Source: Loktanella sp. S4079 (GTDB lineage: Bacteria; Pseudomonadota; Alphaproteobacteria; Rhodobacterales; Rhodobacteraceae). Taken from it: DNA of 64,000 bases. Of this stretch, positions 17,908 to 27,125 are shown in pieces. Location: the NCBI RefSeq assembly GCF_000967725.1, contig NZ_JXYE01000006.1:279949-343948 (forward strand), given 5' to 3'. Every line of letters starts with the position of its first letter. Position 1 is the first letter of the stretch. The notes beneath the pieces were generated by a model. The model was not told the origin of the DNA. It worked only from the letters and a program-made list of their open reading frames with translations, and did no database searches. Made by a program: the position numbers and the translations under genes.

Positions 17908-18762
17908 TTAATCAGCCATTTCCATGATCGCATAGGTAATCTGCGCCGTGGTAAAGTCAGACACCGTACTATCGTCATGCGGTGCCAGTTCAACCACATC
18001 AAACCCAACCAAACGACGCCCCTTGAGCGCGTGACGCACGAGATTCAGCGCCTGATAGTACCCCAACCCACCCGGCACCGGTGTACCCGTCGCAGGCAAG
18101 ATCGACGGATCCAAGCCATCGACATCAAAACTAACATAGACGTCTTGGGGGAAATCGTCGGGCAGATCGACTGCACTGATGTTTTCGGTCACCAGTTCTT
18201 CGGCATCGCGATAGAAAACGCCGCAGTTTTTGCGACGCTCTGCCTCTTCGGTGCAAAGCGCCCGGACGCCGAACTGAGCGATCCGAATATTATCTTCTTC
18301 GGCAAGCAATTGCATAACGGACGCGTGCGAATGGCGCTCATCTTGATAGGCACGACGCAAATCGGCATGCGCATCAATTTGTACAATTCCAACATTTCGG
18401 CCTAGACCACGGACCACTCCGCGCACCGCACCATAAGAAAGCCCATGTTCGCCGCCCAATGTAACGGGCACGGCACCGTCTTTGACCGCGGCCTCGGTTC
18501 GGACGGCGATGCGCTCCATCACCTCGGGCAAGGGGCCTGCACAGTCAACCCCAGCTTCGGTCGCAATCCCCCTTGCACAGGGTTCGGTGCCACGAAACAG
18601 GCGCTCTAGTTCGACACTTGCCTCAAGAATGGCATCAGGCCCGCCTGCGGTGCCTGAACCATAGGACACGGTACGCTCTAGCGGCACGGGGATCACCCGA
18701 AATTTGGCCGATTGTGGGTCACGTTCGGTTGGCGACAACTCGCCTTCTAGGAAATAAGTCAT
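17908..18762 (-). CDS. speB: Agmatinase (ureohydrolase family)
   Basis: A protein of 284 residues. The ureohydrolase metal-binding motifs are GGEHG (around His106), DAHADLR (Asp130, His132, Asp134) and SFDVDGLDPS (around 211-220), which bind the two manganese ions. Agmatinase converts agmatine to putrescine and urea, the step after arginine decarboxylase, whose gene heads this operon. The start overlaps the nspC stop by ATGA. Arginase or another guanidino hydrolase would be the alternative within the family, but the presence of arginine decarboxylase favours agmatine. Together the four genes lead from arginine to spermidine. Confidence 0.85.
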   Translation of the reverse strand: MTYFLEGELSPTERDPQSAKFRVIPVPLERTVSYGSGTAGGPDAILEASVELERLFRGTEPCARGIATEAGVDCAGPLPEVMERIAVRTEAAVKDGAVPVTLGGEHGLSYGAVRGVVRGLGRNVGIVQIDAHADLRRAYQDERHSHASVMQLLAEEDNIRIAQFGVRALCTEEAERRKNCGVFYRDAEELVTENISAVDLPDDFPQDVYVSFDVDGLDPSILPATGTPVPGGLGYYQALNLVRHALKGRRLVGFDVVELAPHDDSTVSDFTTAQITYAIMEMAD

Positions 18763-19931
18763 GACAAGCGCTCCACAAAATCTTCGTAGGTAAATTCGCG
18801 GATCATCCGCAGATCATTCGTGTCAGAGTTCCACAGCGCAATCGCAGGCAAGGGAACCCCGTTAAACGTATTGGTTTTCACCATCGAATAATGGGCCTGA
18901 TCCAAAAACGCGATGCGGTCGCCCGGTGCCAATTCCTGTGCCGGCGTATAGTCACCGATCACGTCACCCGCCAAACACGATGGCCCGCCCAAACGATAGG
19001 TCGTGCCCTTTGCAACCTCGCCCAATAGATCAGGGCGATAAGGCGCCTCGATCACATCGGGCATATGGCATGTCGCCGAGATATCCGTGATGGCCAGCGG
19101 CATATCGTTTTCGGCAACATCCAACACTTCGCCGACCAAGATGCCCGCATGCAGCGCGCAGGCCTCGCCGGGTTCGAGGTAAACCTCAACGCCGTAGGTT
19201 TCCCGGATGTGCTGGATCAGCGCGATCAGCCCCGCGCGATCATAATCAGCCTTGGTGATGTGATGCCCGCCACCAAGGTTCAGCCACTTCATGTTCTTCA
19301 GCCACGGCCCAAGACGGTCTTCGACCGCATCCCAAGTCCGCTTGAGGGGTTCAAAACCCTGTTCGCAGAGCGTGTGCATATGCAGCCCGTCGATGCCAAC
19401 TAGATCAGCCGCGCTGACCTTTGATATCGGCGTGCCGAGCCGCGAACATTGCGCTGCCGGATCGTATTTTGGATTCCACCCTTCGGAATGTTCCGGGTTG
19501 ATACGGAGACCAAGGCTAACGGTTTCGCCCGCATCCCGCGCGGTTTGTACCTGGCTGGCGAAACGCTGATGCTGGCTTGGCGTATTAAAGATCAGGTGAT
19601 CGGATAGATGGATGATTTCATCCAGATCATCCGCCTTGAACCCGGCGCAATAGGTTGTGACCTCACCCGCATATTTTTCGCGGCCTAGCCGGGCCTCATA
19701 AAGGCCCGACGCGCAAACACCCGACAGGTATTTGTTGACCAAAGGCGCCGTCGCAAACATCGAAAACGCCTTGAGCGCCAATAGAACATGCGCACCTGAT
19801 TGCTTGGCCACGTCGGCCAAGATGCTCAGGTTACGTTCGATCGCGACTTCGTCCACGACAAAGCATGGCGAAGGCACTCGGGTAAGGTCAAACCGCGCGA
19901 AACTAGCGCGGGAGAGTTCTTCGATATCCAT
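18759..19931 (-). CDS. nspC: Carboxy(nor)spermidine decarboxylase
   Basis: About 390 residues from ATG 19931; the frame is open to 19988, but that would run into the upstream gene, while 19931 starts eight bases after its stop. It is a fold III (alanine racemase-like) PLP decarboxylase: the PLP lysine is Lys54 in LALKAFSM, and the HTLCEQ, NLGGGHH and EPGEA segments are typical of the carboxynorspermidine decarboxylase group. It removes CO2 from carboxyspermidine or carboxynorspermidine to give spermidine or norspermidine. Which one depends on whether the dehydrogenase uses putrescine or diaminopropane. Only a putrescine route is encoded here, so spermidine is favoured. Confidence 0.88.
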   Translation of the reverse strand: MDIEELSRASFARFDLTRVPSPCFVVDEVAIERNLSILADVAKQSGAHVLLALKAFSMFATAPLVNKYLSGVCASGLYEARLGREKYAGEVTTYCAGFKADDLDEIIHLSDHLIFNTPSQHQRFASQVQTARDAGETVSLGLRINPEHSEGWNPKYDPAAQCSRLGTPISKVSAADLVGIDGLHMHTLCEQGFEPLKRTWDAVEDRLGPWLKNMKWLNLGGGHHITKADYDRAGLIALIQHIRETYGVEVYLEPGEACALHAGILVGEVLDVAENDMPLAITDISATCHMPDVIEAPYRPDLLGEVAKGTTYRLGGPSCLAGDVIGDYTPAQELAPGDRIAFLDQAHYSMVKTNTFNGVPLPAIALWNSDTNDLRMIREFTYEDFVERLS

Positions 19932-19938
19932 TGTCCGC

Positions 19939-21165
19939 TTAGAACTCTGGATGCCCGTCAAGCTCGACCACCTGCCAAGGCAGACCATCGGTGTTCAGCA
20001 TGTCCATGAATGCGTCTGGATCCAGCTGTTCAGTGTTCCAAACACCCGGTTCTAGCCAAATACCTTTCATCATCATCGCCGCACCAATCATCGCAGGGAC
20101 ACCAGTGGTGTATGCAACGGCTTGGCTGCCGACTTCTGCGTAACATTCTTCGTGATCACAGATGTTGTAGATGTAATAGGTCTTTTCGCCGTCGCCCGCA
20201 GGACCCGTGATGATGTCACCAATACAGGTCTTGCCTTTGGTCAGCGCACCCAGATCACTTGGGTCTGGCAGCACGGCTTTCAGGAACTGAAGCGGGATAA
20301 TTTCGTGGCCTTCATAGGTCACTGGTTCAATGCTGGTCATGCCGATGTTTTGCAGAACAGTGACGTGGTTGATGTAGGCATCACCAAAGGTCATCCAGAA
20401 ACGCGCCCGCTCGATCTCGGGGAAGTGCGTTTTCATGCTTTCCAGTTCTTCGTGGTACATCAGGTACATGTTCTTTTCGCCCACAGCGGGGAAATCGAAC
20501 GCAACCTTGTGGGACATCGCAGGCGTTTCAACCCAGTCACCGTTTTCCCAGTGACGCGCTGTGGCTGTCACTTCGCGGATGTTGATCTCTGGGTTAAAGT
20601 TGGTCGCGAATGGCTTGCCATTATCGCCGCCGTTACAATCCAACACGTCGATCAGGCGAATGCCGTCCAGCTTGTGCTTGCGAATCCAAGTCGCAAAAAT
20701 AGATGTCACACCCGGATCGAAACCAGAGCCCAGAACAGCCGTCAGCCCCGCCTTTTCAAAGCGTTCCTGATAGGCCCATTGCCAGTGATATTCGAACTTG
20801 GCCTCGTCTTCGGGCTCATAGTTGGCGGTATCCAGATAATGCACGCCCGCCTCTAGGCAAGCATCCATCAGTGCCAAATCCTGATACGGCAACGCAAGGT
20901 TCACCACCAGTTCAGCGCCCGTTTCTTTGATCAGGGCCACGGTTGCGGCAACGTCCATCGCATCCAGCGCTGCGGTCTTGATGGTGACACCTGTCCGCGC
21001 CTTTACGTTGGCAGCGATTTCGTCACATTTCGAAACCGTACGGCTGGCCAATGTGATTTCTTTGAAAATCTCGGGGTGCATCGCCATTTTGACAACGGCA
21101 ACGGCACCAACGCCGCCAGCCCCTACAACCAGAACTTTTTCCATGTTTTGATCCTTCATGTTCAT
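19939..21165 (-). CDS. Carboxy(nor)spermidine synthase/dehydrogenase (saccharopine dehydrogenase-like)
   Basis: A protein of 408 residues with an N-terminal NAD(P)-binding Rossmann motif (VLVVGAGGVGAVAV) and the saccharopine-dehydrogenase fold. DTANYEPED, GSGFDPGVTSIF and DCNGGDNGKPFATNF are typical of carboxynorspermidine dehydrogenase. The enzyme condenses aspartate beta-semialdehyde with putrescine (or diaminopropane) and reduces the imine to carboxyspermidine (or carboxynorspermidine), the substrate of the next gene. The ATG at 21165 directly abuts the speA stop (TGA-ATG); the internal ATG two codons later is an alternative. This route replaces S-adenosylmethionine-dependent spermidine synthase in many bacteria. 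Confidence 0.88.
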   Translation of the reverse strand: MNMKDQNMEKVLVVGAGGVGAVAVVKMAMHPEIFKEITLASRTVSKCDEIAANVKARTGVTIKTAALDAMDVAATVALIKETGAELVVNLALPYQDLALMDACLEAGVHYLDTANYEPEDEAKFEYHWQWAYQERFEKAGLTAVLGSGFDPGVTSIFATWIRKHKLDGIRLIDVLDCNGGDNGKPFATNFNPEINIREVTATARHWENGDWVETPAMSHKVAFDFPAVGEKNMYLMYHEELESMKTHFPEIERARFWMTFGDAYINHVTVLQNIGMTSIEPVTYEGHEIIPLQFLKAVLPDPSDLGALTKGKTCIGDIITGPAGDGEKTYYIYNICDHEECYAEVGSQAVAYTTGVPAMIGAAMMMKGIWLEPGVWNTEQLDPDAFMDMLNTDGLPWQVVELDGHPEF

Positions 21166-23061
21166 TCAGCCGTCCGTGCCAAAATAGGTCGAACCTGCAA
21201 GACTATCTTTATAAGCCGTCATCATTGTGCGCCGTTCTGCGGCGTTCACCTTGCCCGCTTTCACGGCCTTCTCCACCGTCTTGCGGAAGGTAGCAAGGCA
21301 ATCTTGCGGGTCATATTCAACATAGGATAGCACCTGCGCAATTGTATCGCCTTCTACTTCGTGTTCGATGTCAAAGCCGCCCTCGCCATCCAGCGAGATT
21401 GTTACGACATTCGGGTCACCAAAGAGGTTGTGCAAATCACCCAAAGTTTCCTGATACGCACCCACGAAAAAGACCCCGATATAGTAGTCTTCGCCATCGC
21501 GGAGTTCGTGCACAGGCAGCGCATTCGCGACACCATCCGCCAAAACAAACTGGTCGATTTTGCCATCGCTGTCACAGGTCACATCTGTCAAAACAGCGCT
21601 GCGCGTTGGCTCCTCGTTGAGACGCTGGAGCGGCATAATCGGATGTAGCTGATCAATCGCCCAGACATCAGGCAACGATTGGAACAGCGAAAAGTTACCG
21701 TGATAATAGTCAACGAACCCGGTTAGCTGCTCATCAATTTGGCCAGCGCTGTCCTCGAGTTTTGCGGCTGTTTTGAAACGCGACAACAGATACAAGAAAG
21801 CCTGCTCACCACGTGCCAGAAGTTGCAGGTCAATCTGTCCGCGCCGGAACAACGCCCGGATTTCATCGCGGTAATAAATCGCGTCGTTCAACGCCTCTTG
21901 CAGACGGGACCCCGCGATATATCCCTCAACCGCGAGCAAATCTGTGAGAAGGTGATGATCGCCCTCATAAACCTCTGGTTTTTCAGAATTATCATAAAGC
22001 GTCGCCCCCAAGATATTGAACACGAAAATCGCCGATTGCGCGACGACGAAACGCCCGCTCTCTGTGACGATTGTGGGGTGTTCAATCTTGGCTTCGTCCA
22101 TCGCATAGCGGACAGTTTCGACCAGATTCACGCAGTATTCATTGACCGTATAGTTGACCGAATTTTCGTCTGGACGGCGTTCACCCGTGTAGTCCACACC
22201 CAGACCGCCCCCCAAATCCATATAAGAAAGCGGCGCGCCAAGGCGGCTAAGTTCAACGTAAAAGCGGCAAGCCTCGGTCGCGGCGCGGCGCACATCCATG
22301 ATGTTTGGCACTTGCGATCCCAGATGGGTGTGCTGCAACACCAGACAATCCATTAAACCGGTTTCTTCCAAACGCGCGGTCAGCTTAACCACGTCCAGCG
22401 CACTAAGGCCAAAGACCGAACGATCACCCGAAGATGCCTGCCATTTACCCGTAACGGTTTCGGTCAATTTGATCCGCACGCCCAGCGTCGGGCGCACATT
22501 CAGCTCGGTGGAAATCCGATGGACGGTCTCAAATTCTTGCAGGCTTTCCAAGACGATAATCGTGTTGAAACCCAGCTTTTGCGACAAAATCGCGAGGTGG
22601 ATAAAAGCCGCGTCCTTGGCGCCGTTACAGATCAGCAAAGATTCGGGCGACATCGTTTGAGACAAGGCGATCAGAAGCTCAGGCTTTGACCCAACCTCAA
22701 GACCAAAGTGATAGGGCCGGCCGACCTCGGTCAGACGTTCCACAACATCCGACTGTTGGTTCACCTTGATCGGGAAAACGCCCCTGTAGCAACCTTTGTA
22801 GTTTGCCTCACGAAAGGCTGATTCAAACGCATCATGCAAACGGGCCAGCGCACGATCCAGATAGGGCTGAACACGCAACAAAATAGGGGCTGAAATGCCC
22901 CGCTGGGTCAGCGCGCTCATGACTTCTGGCAACGAAACCGGAAGGCTATCATCATGCGGATTGCGCAGCGCTAGATCACCGCTATCTGCGATATCAACCA
23001 ACCCATCAGACCAGGTGGAAACACCATAAAGATCTGGAACTTCATGCGTGACGTCTCTCAT
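21166..23061 (-). CDS. speA: Biosynthetic arginine decarboxylase
   Basis: A protein of 631 residues, the usual length for SpeA. It is a fold III PLP enzyme with the PLP lysine at Lys99 (GVFPIKVNQQ), followed by QHTHLGSQVPNI, YMDLGGGLGVDYTG, VTESGRF and a C-terminal half with DVTCDSDGKIDQF. It converts arginine to agmatine, entering the agmatine-putrescine-spermidine route completed by the next three genes. It heads the leftward operon. The 280-base region upstream must contain its promoter; I see the short inverted repeat TTGAT-N6-ATCAA at 23164-23179 but no clear iron box there. No strong ribosome site precedes the ATG. Confidence 0.92.
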   Translation of the reverse strand: MRDVTHEVPDLYGVSTWSDGLVDIADSGDLALRNPHDDSLPVSLPEVMSALTQRGISAPILLRVQPYLDRALARLHDAFESAFREANYKGCYRGVFPIKVNQQSDVVERLTEVGRPYHFGLEVGSKPELLIALSQTMSPESLLICNGAKDAAFIHLAILSQKLGFNTIIVLESLQEFETVHRISTELNVRPTLGVRIKLTETVTGKWQASSGDRSVFGLSALDVVKLTARLEETGLMDCLVLQHTHLGSQVPNIMDVRRAATEACRFYVELSRLGAPLSYMDLGGGLGVDYTGERRPDENSVNYTVNEYCVNLVETVRYAMDEAKIEHPTIVTESGRFVVAQSAIFVFNILGATLYDNSEKPEVYEGDHHLLTDLLAVEGYIAGSRLQEALNDAIYYRDEIRALFRRGQIDLQLLARGEQAFLYLLSRFKTAAKLEDSAGQIDEQLTGFVDYYHGNFSLFQSLPDVWAIDQLHPIMPLQRLNEEPTRSAVLTDVTCDSDGKIDQFVLADGVANALPVHELRDGEDYYIGVFFVGAYQETLGDLHNLFGDPNVVTISLDGEGGFDIEHEVEGDTIAQVLSYVEYDPQDCLATFRKTVEKAVKAGKVNAAERRTMMTAYKDSLAGSTYFGTDG

Positions 23062-23341
23062 GACACAACCGTATTTCTAGAGTTAAACGGCGTTAATCTG
23101 ACGTGCTTTGCGAACAAGGTCATATTGCGGCCTGCTATTGTTGAATAGCTAGGTAGATGATTTTTGATACCATGATCAAGTCATCAACCGGGCGGCTGCG
23201 GCAATGAATAATCATCCCCTACACGGGATGCAAGCCCATCTTTAGGTAGAACCGTACCCGGCACATACATGCAAAAATATTAAATACGAATGGCTTAGAC
23301 CATAGGGTTATGGGCGAACCATTCGACCATTCCGTCAGGTT

Positions 23342-24817
23342 TTATCTGTCATTCACCACTGCGGTTGATCCTTGCAGCCATTGGATATCGCGCTTGATGG
23401 CACGCCAGGTAACCAAACCCGCAGCCGCGCTTGCGACTATGCACAACCCCAAGACCGCCGTTGCTGTCGTCAAATTGCCCCAAGCTGTCGCGCCCACAAG
23501 CCCATTGACCGCCAACCCAAAGATCAACCCGACCACTGTCGGAACGATCATTGGCGCCGCCCCTTCACGTATTGAAATTGGCACACATCGGTTCATGTAG
23601 CTCCAATAGCGCGGCATGTAGAGAACAGCAAAAACACTGCGCGCAATCACGGCCTGCTCAAACCCATAGGGCAGTGCGCATAGGAAAACCGTGATCCCCA
23701 GCACAAACCGCTCAATCGCCATCCGAAGGCGCAAGTCTGTCCGATCAGCGACCATAAACACCCGTGCGCCAACCGATGTCATCATATCGACCAAGAATGC
23801 AGGAACAGCTAAACCAAAGACAAAAGCCATATCAGCCCAGCGATCCGACAAAAGCCAAGTAAACACCGGACGGCCATTCATGGCGAGAACCAACATTCCC
23901 GGAAACAAAACAACAGCCAACAGTCGCATCGCCGAGACATACGATCTCGCTACATCGGCGCGCCCTTCTCCGTCACGCCATTGCCGCGACATCGACACCA
24001 TCGCAACCTGAGCAAGCGGGCCTATCACCCCCAGCCGCGGAAAACGCGAAACCCGTTCCACCATCGCCCATAGCGAGACCGCGAAGGTTCCAAAGAGTTG
24101 GTTGAAGGCGATCACCGGCGCTTGGGCGTGCAAAACCATCACACCCGAGAAGAGCAAGGTATTCACCCCAAACCTGAGATGCGGCCGAAGCAAGGCGCGA
24201 CGAAAAACGAACTTTGGGCGAAATGGCGATAGGCTCATCACGCCGATGAACCGAATTGCAACCAACAGCACTTGCTGTGCAATCAACGCCCAATAGCCCG
24301 CCCCCAAATAGGCCAGCGCCACAGCAGCCGCCACACTCGTCACACCTGACACGCCAATCACACCAGACATCACATCAAAGCGAAAATCGCGCTCGATCGC
24401 CGCCTGATGGACCGACAAAAACGATTGCAACATCGGCATAAGTGAAAGGACGAGTATGACCGCGACCAATCCGGGCTGGTTCATGCTGCTTGCATAGATC
24501 GGCGCGATGGCCGCAACGGCCAACCCCAATAGCAGGCCCACCCCACCGAGAAACCAGAACACGGTGCTCCATTCATCGACATCGTACCGCTGCGCCCTAA
24601 TAAGTGACCGGCCAAACCCCGCATCGCTAAAAGTATTCGCGAAAAGCGGCACAACCATTCCGAGACTCATGATCGCGAAGTCTTCGACGCTCAGAAGTCG
24701 CGCCAATATTGGCAGGCTCAAAAACTGCAATAACATCATAAGCGCGCGCGCGCTTATGAGCTGGGAAACGCTGGCGAAAAAACTATCGCTGGTTGATTTC
24801 AATCGAACTGCGCGCAT
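23342..24817 (-). CDS. Polysaccharide flippase (MOP superfamily, Wzx/ExoT-like)
   Basis: About 491 residues from ATG 24817, preceded by TAGG; the frame is open to a TTG at 24841. The protein is almost entirely hydrophobic, with about 12 to 14 membrane segments, and has the oligosaccharide flippase layout: an N-terminal segment ending LARLLSVEDFAIMSLG, a charged loop with QAAIERDFRFD, and repeated helical bundles. Proteins of this family move undecaprenyl-linked oligosaccharide repeat units to the periplasmic face for polymerisation. It lies close to the priming transferase on the same strand, and the polymerase at 34078 completes a Wzx/Wzy-type set. Confidence 0.82.
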   Translation of the reverse strand: MRAVRLKSTSDSFFASVSQLISARALMMLLQFLSLPILARLLSVEDFAIMSLGMVVPLFANTFSDAGFGRSLIRAQRYDVDEWSTVFWFLGGVGLLLGLAVAAIAPIYASSMNQPGLVAVILVLSLMPMLQSFLSVHQAAIERDFRFDVMSGVIGVSGVTSVAAAVALAYLGAGYWALIAQQVLLVAIRFIGVMSLSPFRPKFVFRRALLRPHLRFGVNTLLFSGVMVLHAQAPVIAFNQLFGTFAVSLWAMVERVSRFPRLGVIGPLAQVAMVSMSRQWRDGEGRADVARSYVSAMRLLAVVLFPGMLVLAMNGRPVFTWLLSDRWADMAFVFGLAVPAFLVDMMTSVGARVFMVADRTDLRLRMAIERFVLGITVFLCALPYGFEQAVIARSVFAVLYMPRYWSYMNRCVPISIREGAAPMIVPTVVGLIFGLAVNGLVGATAWGNLTTATAVLGLCIVASAAAGLVTWRAIKRDIQWLQGSTAVVNDR

Positions 24818-24943
24818 GATTAACCTAGGATATAGCGACAATAGGCGCTTATACGCCTATTTGTTGCATTTTGTCGGCAAGAAGCCGCCGAAATGACATA
24901 ATTGCGCCCTATTGGCGACTGCTCTGGATGCGTACAATTAGAA

Positions 24944-25261
24944 ATGGAAGCCGAAACCACATATTTACATGATAAGAATTTTGATATGCAACTACAGCGC
25001 GTCATTCTTATCATTTGCCTTACCATCATCGTCGCCGGTGCCGTGTGTATCAGCGTAGGTGGCACATTGTGGGTTTGGATCTGCGGCGCTTGGCTCATGA
25101 GCGGGCCGATCGTGTTGCTAGATGCGTATTTGACCATCCGCCGCGACGCAGCGAATGGCCAGAACTCTGGTTCGAATAAGAGCGATCTAGTAGGCGCCAC
25201 TCGTATTGAATTTGAGAAACTTGCGCGCCGTCATCATGATGATGACGATATCACGCATTAA
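24944..25261 (+). CDS. Small two-helix membrane protein of unknown function
   Basis: About 105 residues from ATG 24944; an upstream TTG at 24902 and a later ATG at 24986 are also possible. Two clear membrane segments are predicted by eye, VILIICLTIIVAGAVC and WICGAWLMSGPIVLLDAYL, followed by a polar C-terminus with the acidic stretch DDDD. I do not recognise a family. It runs opposite to its neighbours, and its last 75 bases overlap the 3' end of the priming transferase, so it may be a chance frame. The clean amphipathic and hydrophobic pattern and the otherwise empty space between the flippase and the transferase argue for a real gene. Confidence 0.42.
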   Translation: MEAETTYLHDKNFDMQLQRVILIICLTIIVAGAVCISVGGTLWVWICGAWLMSGPIVLLDAYLTIRRDAANGQNSGSNKSDLVGATRIEFEKLARRHHDDDDITH

Positions 25262-25864
25262 GGTTCCGTTGCGCACATAGTCCGCATCAAGCCGAACACG
25301 CTCTCCATAGGTACTGTCAGAACGCTGGGCAGCTTGCCAAGGACCAGTCAGCCCCGGACGCACAGACAAATACGCATGACGATAGCGGCCGTAACGATCC
25401 AGTTCGTCCTCGACCACAGGGCGCGGGCCAACCACGCTCATGTCACCTAACAAGACATTCAGCACTTGCGGCAACTCATCCAAACTAGATTTGCGTAGCA
25501 TGTGACCAATGCCCGGAATAATCCGAGGGTCATGGCGTAGCTTACGTGATGCTTCCCATTCTGCGCGCATCTCTGGATCAGTCTTCAGAAGCGCTTCCAA
25601 ACGTTCATCGGCATTCGTCGCCATTGTTCTGAACTTAAAGCACTGAAACTCGACACCGCCCTTACCGACACGTGTGTGGCCATAAAAAATCGGTCCGCGA
25701 TCTGAACATTTCAGCATAAGAGCAACCGTCAGCATGACGGGCGTAAATAGCACAAGCATGGCTGCAGCGACGACAATATCGAAAATACGTTTGCCCCGCG
25801 AAGACGTGGTCCAAGACCTGCGCATATGTAGAGAATATGAATGATACATATCGATTGAATCCAC
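25187..25864 (-). CDS. Undecaprenyl-phosphate sugar phosphotransferase (WbaP/ExoY-like priming enzyme)
   Basis: A protein of 225 residues from GTG 25864 (ATG 25849 is an alternative). One N-terminal membrane segment (IFDIVVAAAMLVLFTPVMLT) precedes the catalytic domain of bacterial sugar transferases, with CFKFRTM, LRKSSLDELPQVLNVLLGDM, SVVGPRP and RPGLTGPWQ. The enzyme moves a sugar-1-phosphate from an NDP-sugar to undecaprenyl phosphate, the first step in building exopolysaccharide repeat units. At this length it is the short, ExoY-like type without the WbaP N-terminal four-helix domain. It lies just upstream of the flippase on the same strand. Confidence 0.9.
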   Translation of the reverse strand: MDSIDMYHSYSLHMRRSWTTSSRGKRIFDIVVAAAMLVLFTPVMLTVALMLKCSDRGPIFYGHTRVGKGGVEFQCFKFRTMATNADERLEALLKTDPEMRAEWEASRKLRHDPRIIPGIGHMLRKSSLDELPQVLNVLLGDMSVVGPRPVVEDELDRYGRYRHAYLSVRPGLTGPWQAAQRSDSTYGERVRLDADYVRNGTLMRDIVIIMMTARKFLKFNTSGAY

Positions 25865-26188
25865 CTATTTAACAAACAGCGGACCCAAAGGTTGTAATAA
25901 CAGGGGCGCTCCGCCGTACTTATTTATTTCAATGCTCATATGTTTATCGGAGCGGGAAATGATCGCAAGGTATTTTTAACCATACCTTGCGCAGATGTGA
26001 TGCTCTGTTGCGCAATTGCCTAATAAACACACCTACATTGGGGCCTTCGCACAGAGCCAAATCGCTATGGAAACGCTATCGCTTAGGTTGCATTTCGCAA
26101 TATCACTTTGATCAAGCTGCCCCTACGTCGCCTAGCCTATTGAATCCATGCCATAAAAATTCTAGGCGCGTCCAAGGCCAATCCAATG
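25865..26188. other. Intergenic region with a 10-bp-arm inverted repeat
   Basis: These 324 bases between the sulfotransferase and the priming transferase contain no convincing gene. The notable structure is a perfect inverted repeat, CGCAAGGTAT (25964-25973) and ATACCTTGCG (25982-25991), with an 8-base TTTTAACC centre, about 100 bases upstream of the transferase start. No T-run follows on either strand, so it could be an operator or an mRNA hairpin at the head of the transferase transcript. Confidence 0.5.
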
Positions 26189-27109
26189 CTAGCCAAGATT
26201 CGGCATCGGGCCTTCGCCATAGAGCGTGATGTCAAAATTGAGCAAAACTTTGCACATTCTTTCAACTTGGCGATCAGAAAACTTGCTTCGCCATTTGTTA
26301 ACCTGCTGCTCCGGGTCCTCAAGAAGGCTTTGGTCCTGCGTCATCCGACTGGCCTTTTGGACCTGTGCGAGCGCGTTTTCTGGCACCGATTCCCGCCAAC
26401 CTGCGAACAGGCGCTCAATCTCAGCGGCGGGTGAAACGGTCAATGTCTCATAGTACATCCGCGTCACACGTGCGCGGGTTACCTCGTCTTCGAGGGCCGT
26501 TTTTTGGGTCCGGCACCACATGCCGACGATCTTTTCCTCAGGCGTTTCCAGACCCCGGATATAGGCGGCGCTTTCCTCTAGGTCCGATGCATATCGACCC
26601 CGTGCAAGGTCTTCGGCCATGCCAGCGGTATCAAAATTGCCCATCCTGATCTGCGAGGCCGCAATCGCAAAAGGATGGCGCAAGAAATGGATCGGCCGCT
26701 TTTGAAATGCCACGCGGCGCACCATCCACGGCAAGAACCCGTTCGCGCGGCAACATTTTACAATCAGCCGCTCCGCTTTGACGAAATCCGTGACCGGGCT
26801 GGCCCAAGTCGTCCATTCATTCACGACACCACCGGCTAGAATTTTCCGCACCAGCGCTTCGGCTTCGGGCCAATGCGCCTCTGGCGGAATATACTGCCGC
26901 CAGGCAAAGTCGATATCACGGATCTGAGGCACGTGATCGCGGTGAAATGGCTCCCAAATCACCGCGCTCGGGATTGACGCGCTCAGCACCTCGCTCAGCC
27001 ACGTCGACCCGCTACGCGGATCACATGAGAGAACGATTGCATTTTCGGGCTTGTGCTGACGCATCTGCAACGACGCGGAAACAATGGCGGATCGAATACG
27101 TTGCTTCAT
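26189..27109 (-). CDS. Sulfotransferase (PAPS-dependent), polysaccharide locus
   Basis: About 306 residues from ATG 27109; a GTG at 27139 would overlap the upstream gene. The PAPS-binding 5'-phosphosulfate loop is CDPRSGSTWL near residue 30, and the 3'-phosphate motif is LRHPFAIAASQ near 140-150. The layout fits bacterial sulfotransferases of the Stf0/type 1 group. It would transfer sulfate from PAPS to a hydroxyl of a sugar, and its place in the cluster makes the exopolysaccharide or its precursor the likely acceptor. Sulfated exopolysaccharides are common in marine bacteria. No PAPS synthesis genes are in the window. A lipid or small-molecule acceptor cannot be excluded. Confidence 0.8.
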   Translation of the reverse strand: MKQRIRSAIVSASLQMRQHKPENAIVLSCDPRSGSTWLSEVLSASIPSAVIWEPFHRDHVPQIRDIDFAWRQYIPPEAHWPEAEALVRKILAGGVVNEWTTWASPVTDFVKAERLIVKCCRANGFLPWMVRRVAFQKRPIHFLRHPFAIAASQIRMGNFDTAGMAEDLARGRYASDLEESAAYIRGLETPEEKIVGMWCRTQKTALEDEVTRARVTRMYYETLTVSPAAEIERLFAGWRESVPENALAQVQKASRMTQDQSLLEDPEQQVNKWRSKFSDRQVERMCKVLLNFDITLYGEGPMPNLG

Positions 27110-27125
27110 AAATAGCCCAATCTCA

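Noticed and set aside
20122..20856. Plus-strand frame of 244 codons over the carboxyspermidine dehydrogenase gene
   Set aside because: No recognisable domain, and entirely antisense to a strongly conserved enzyme gene.
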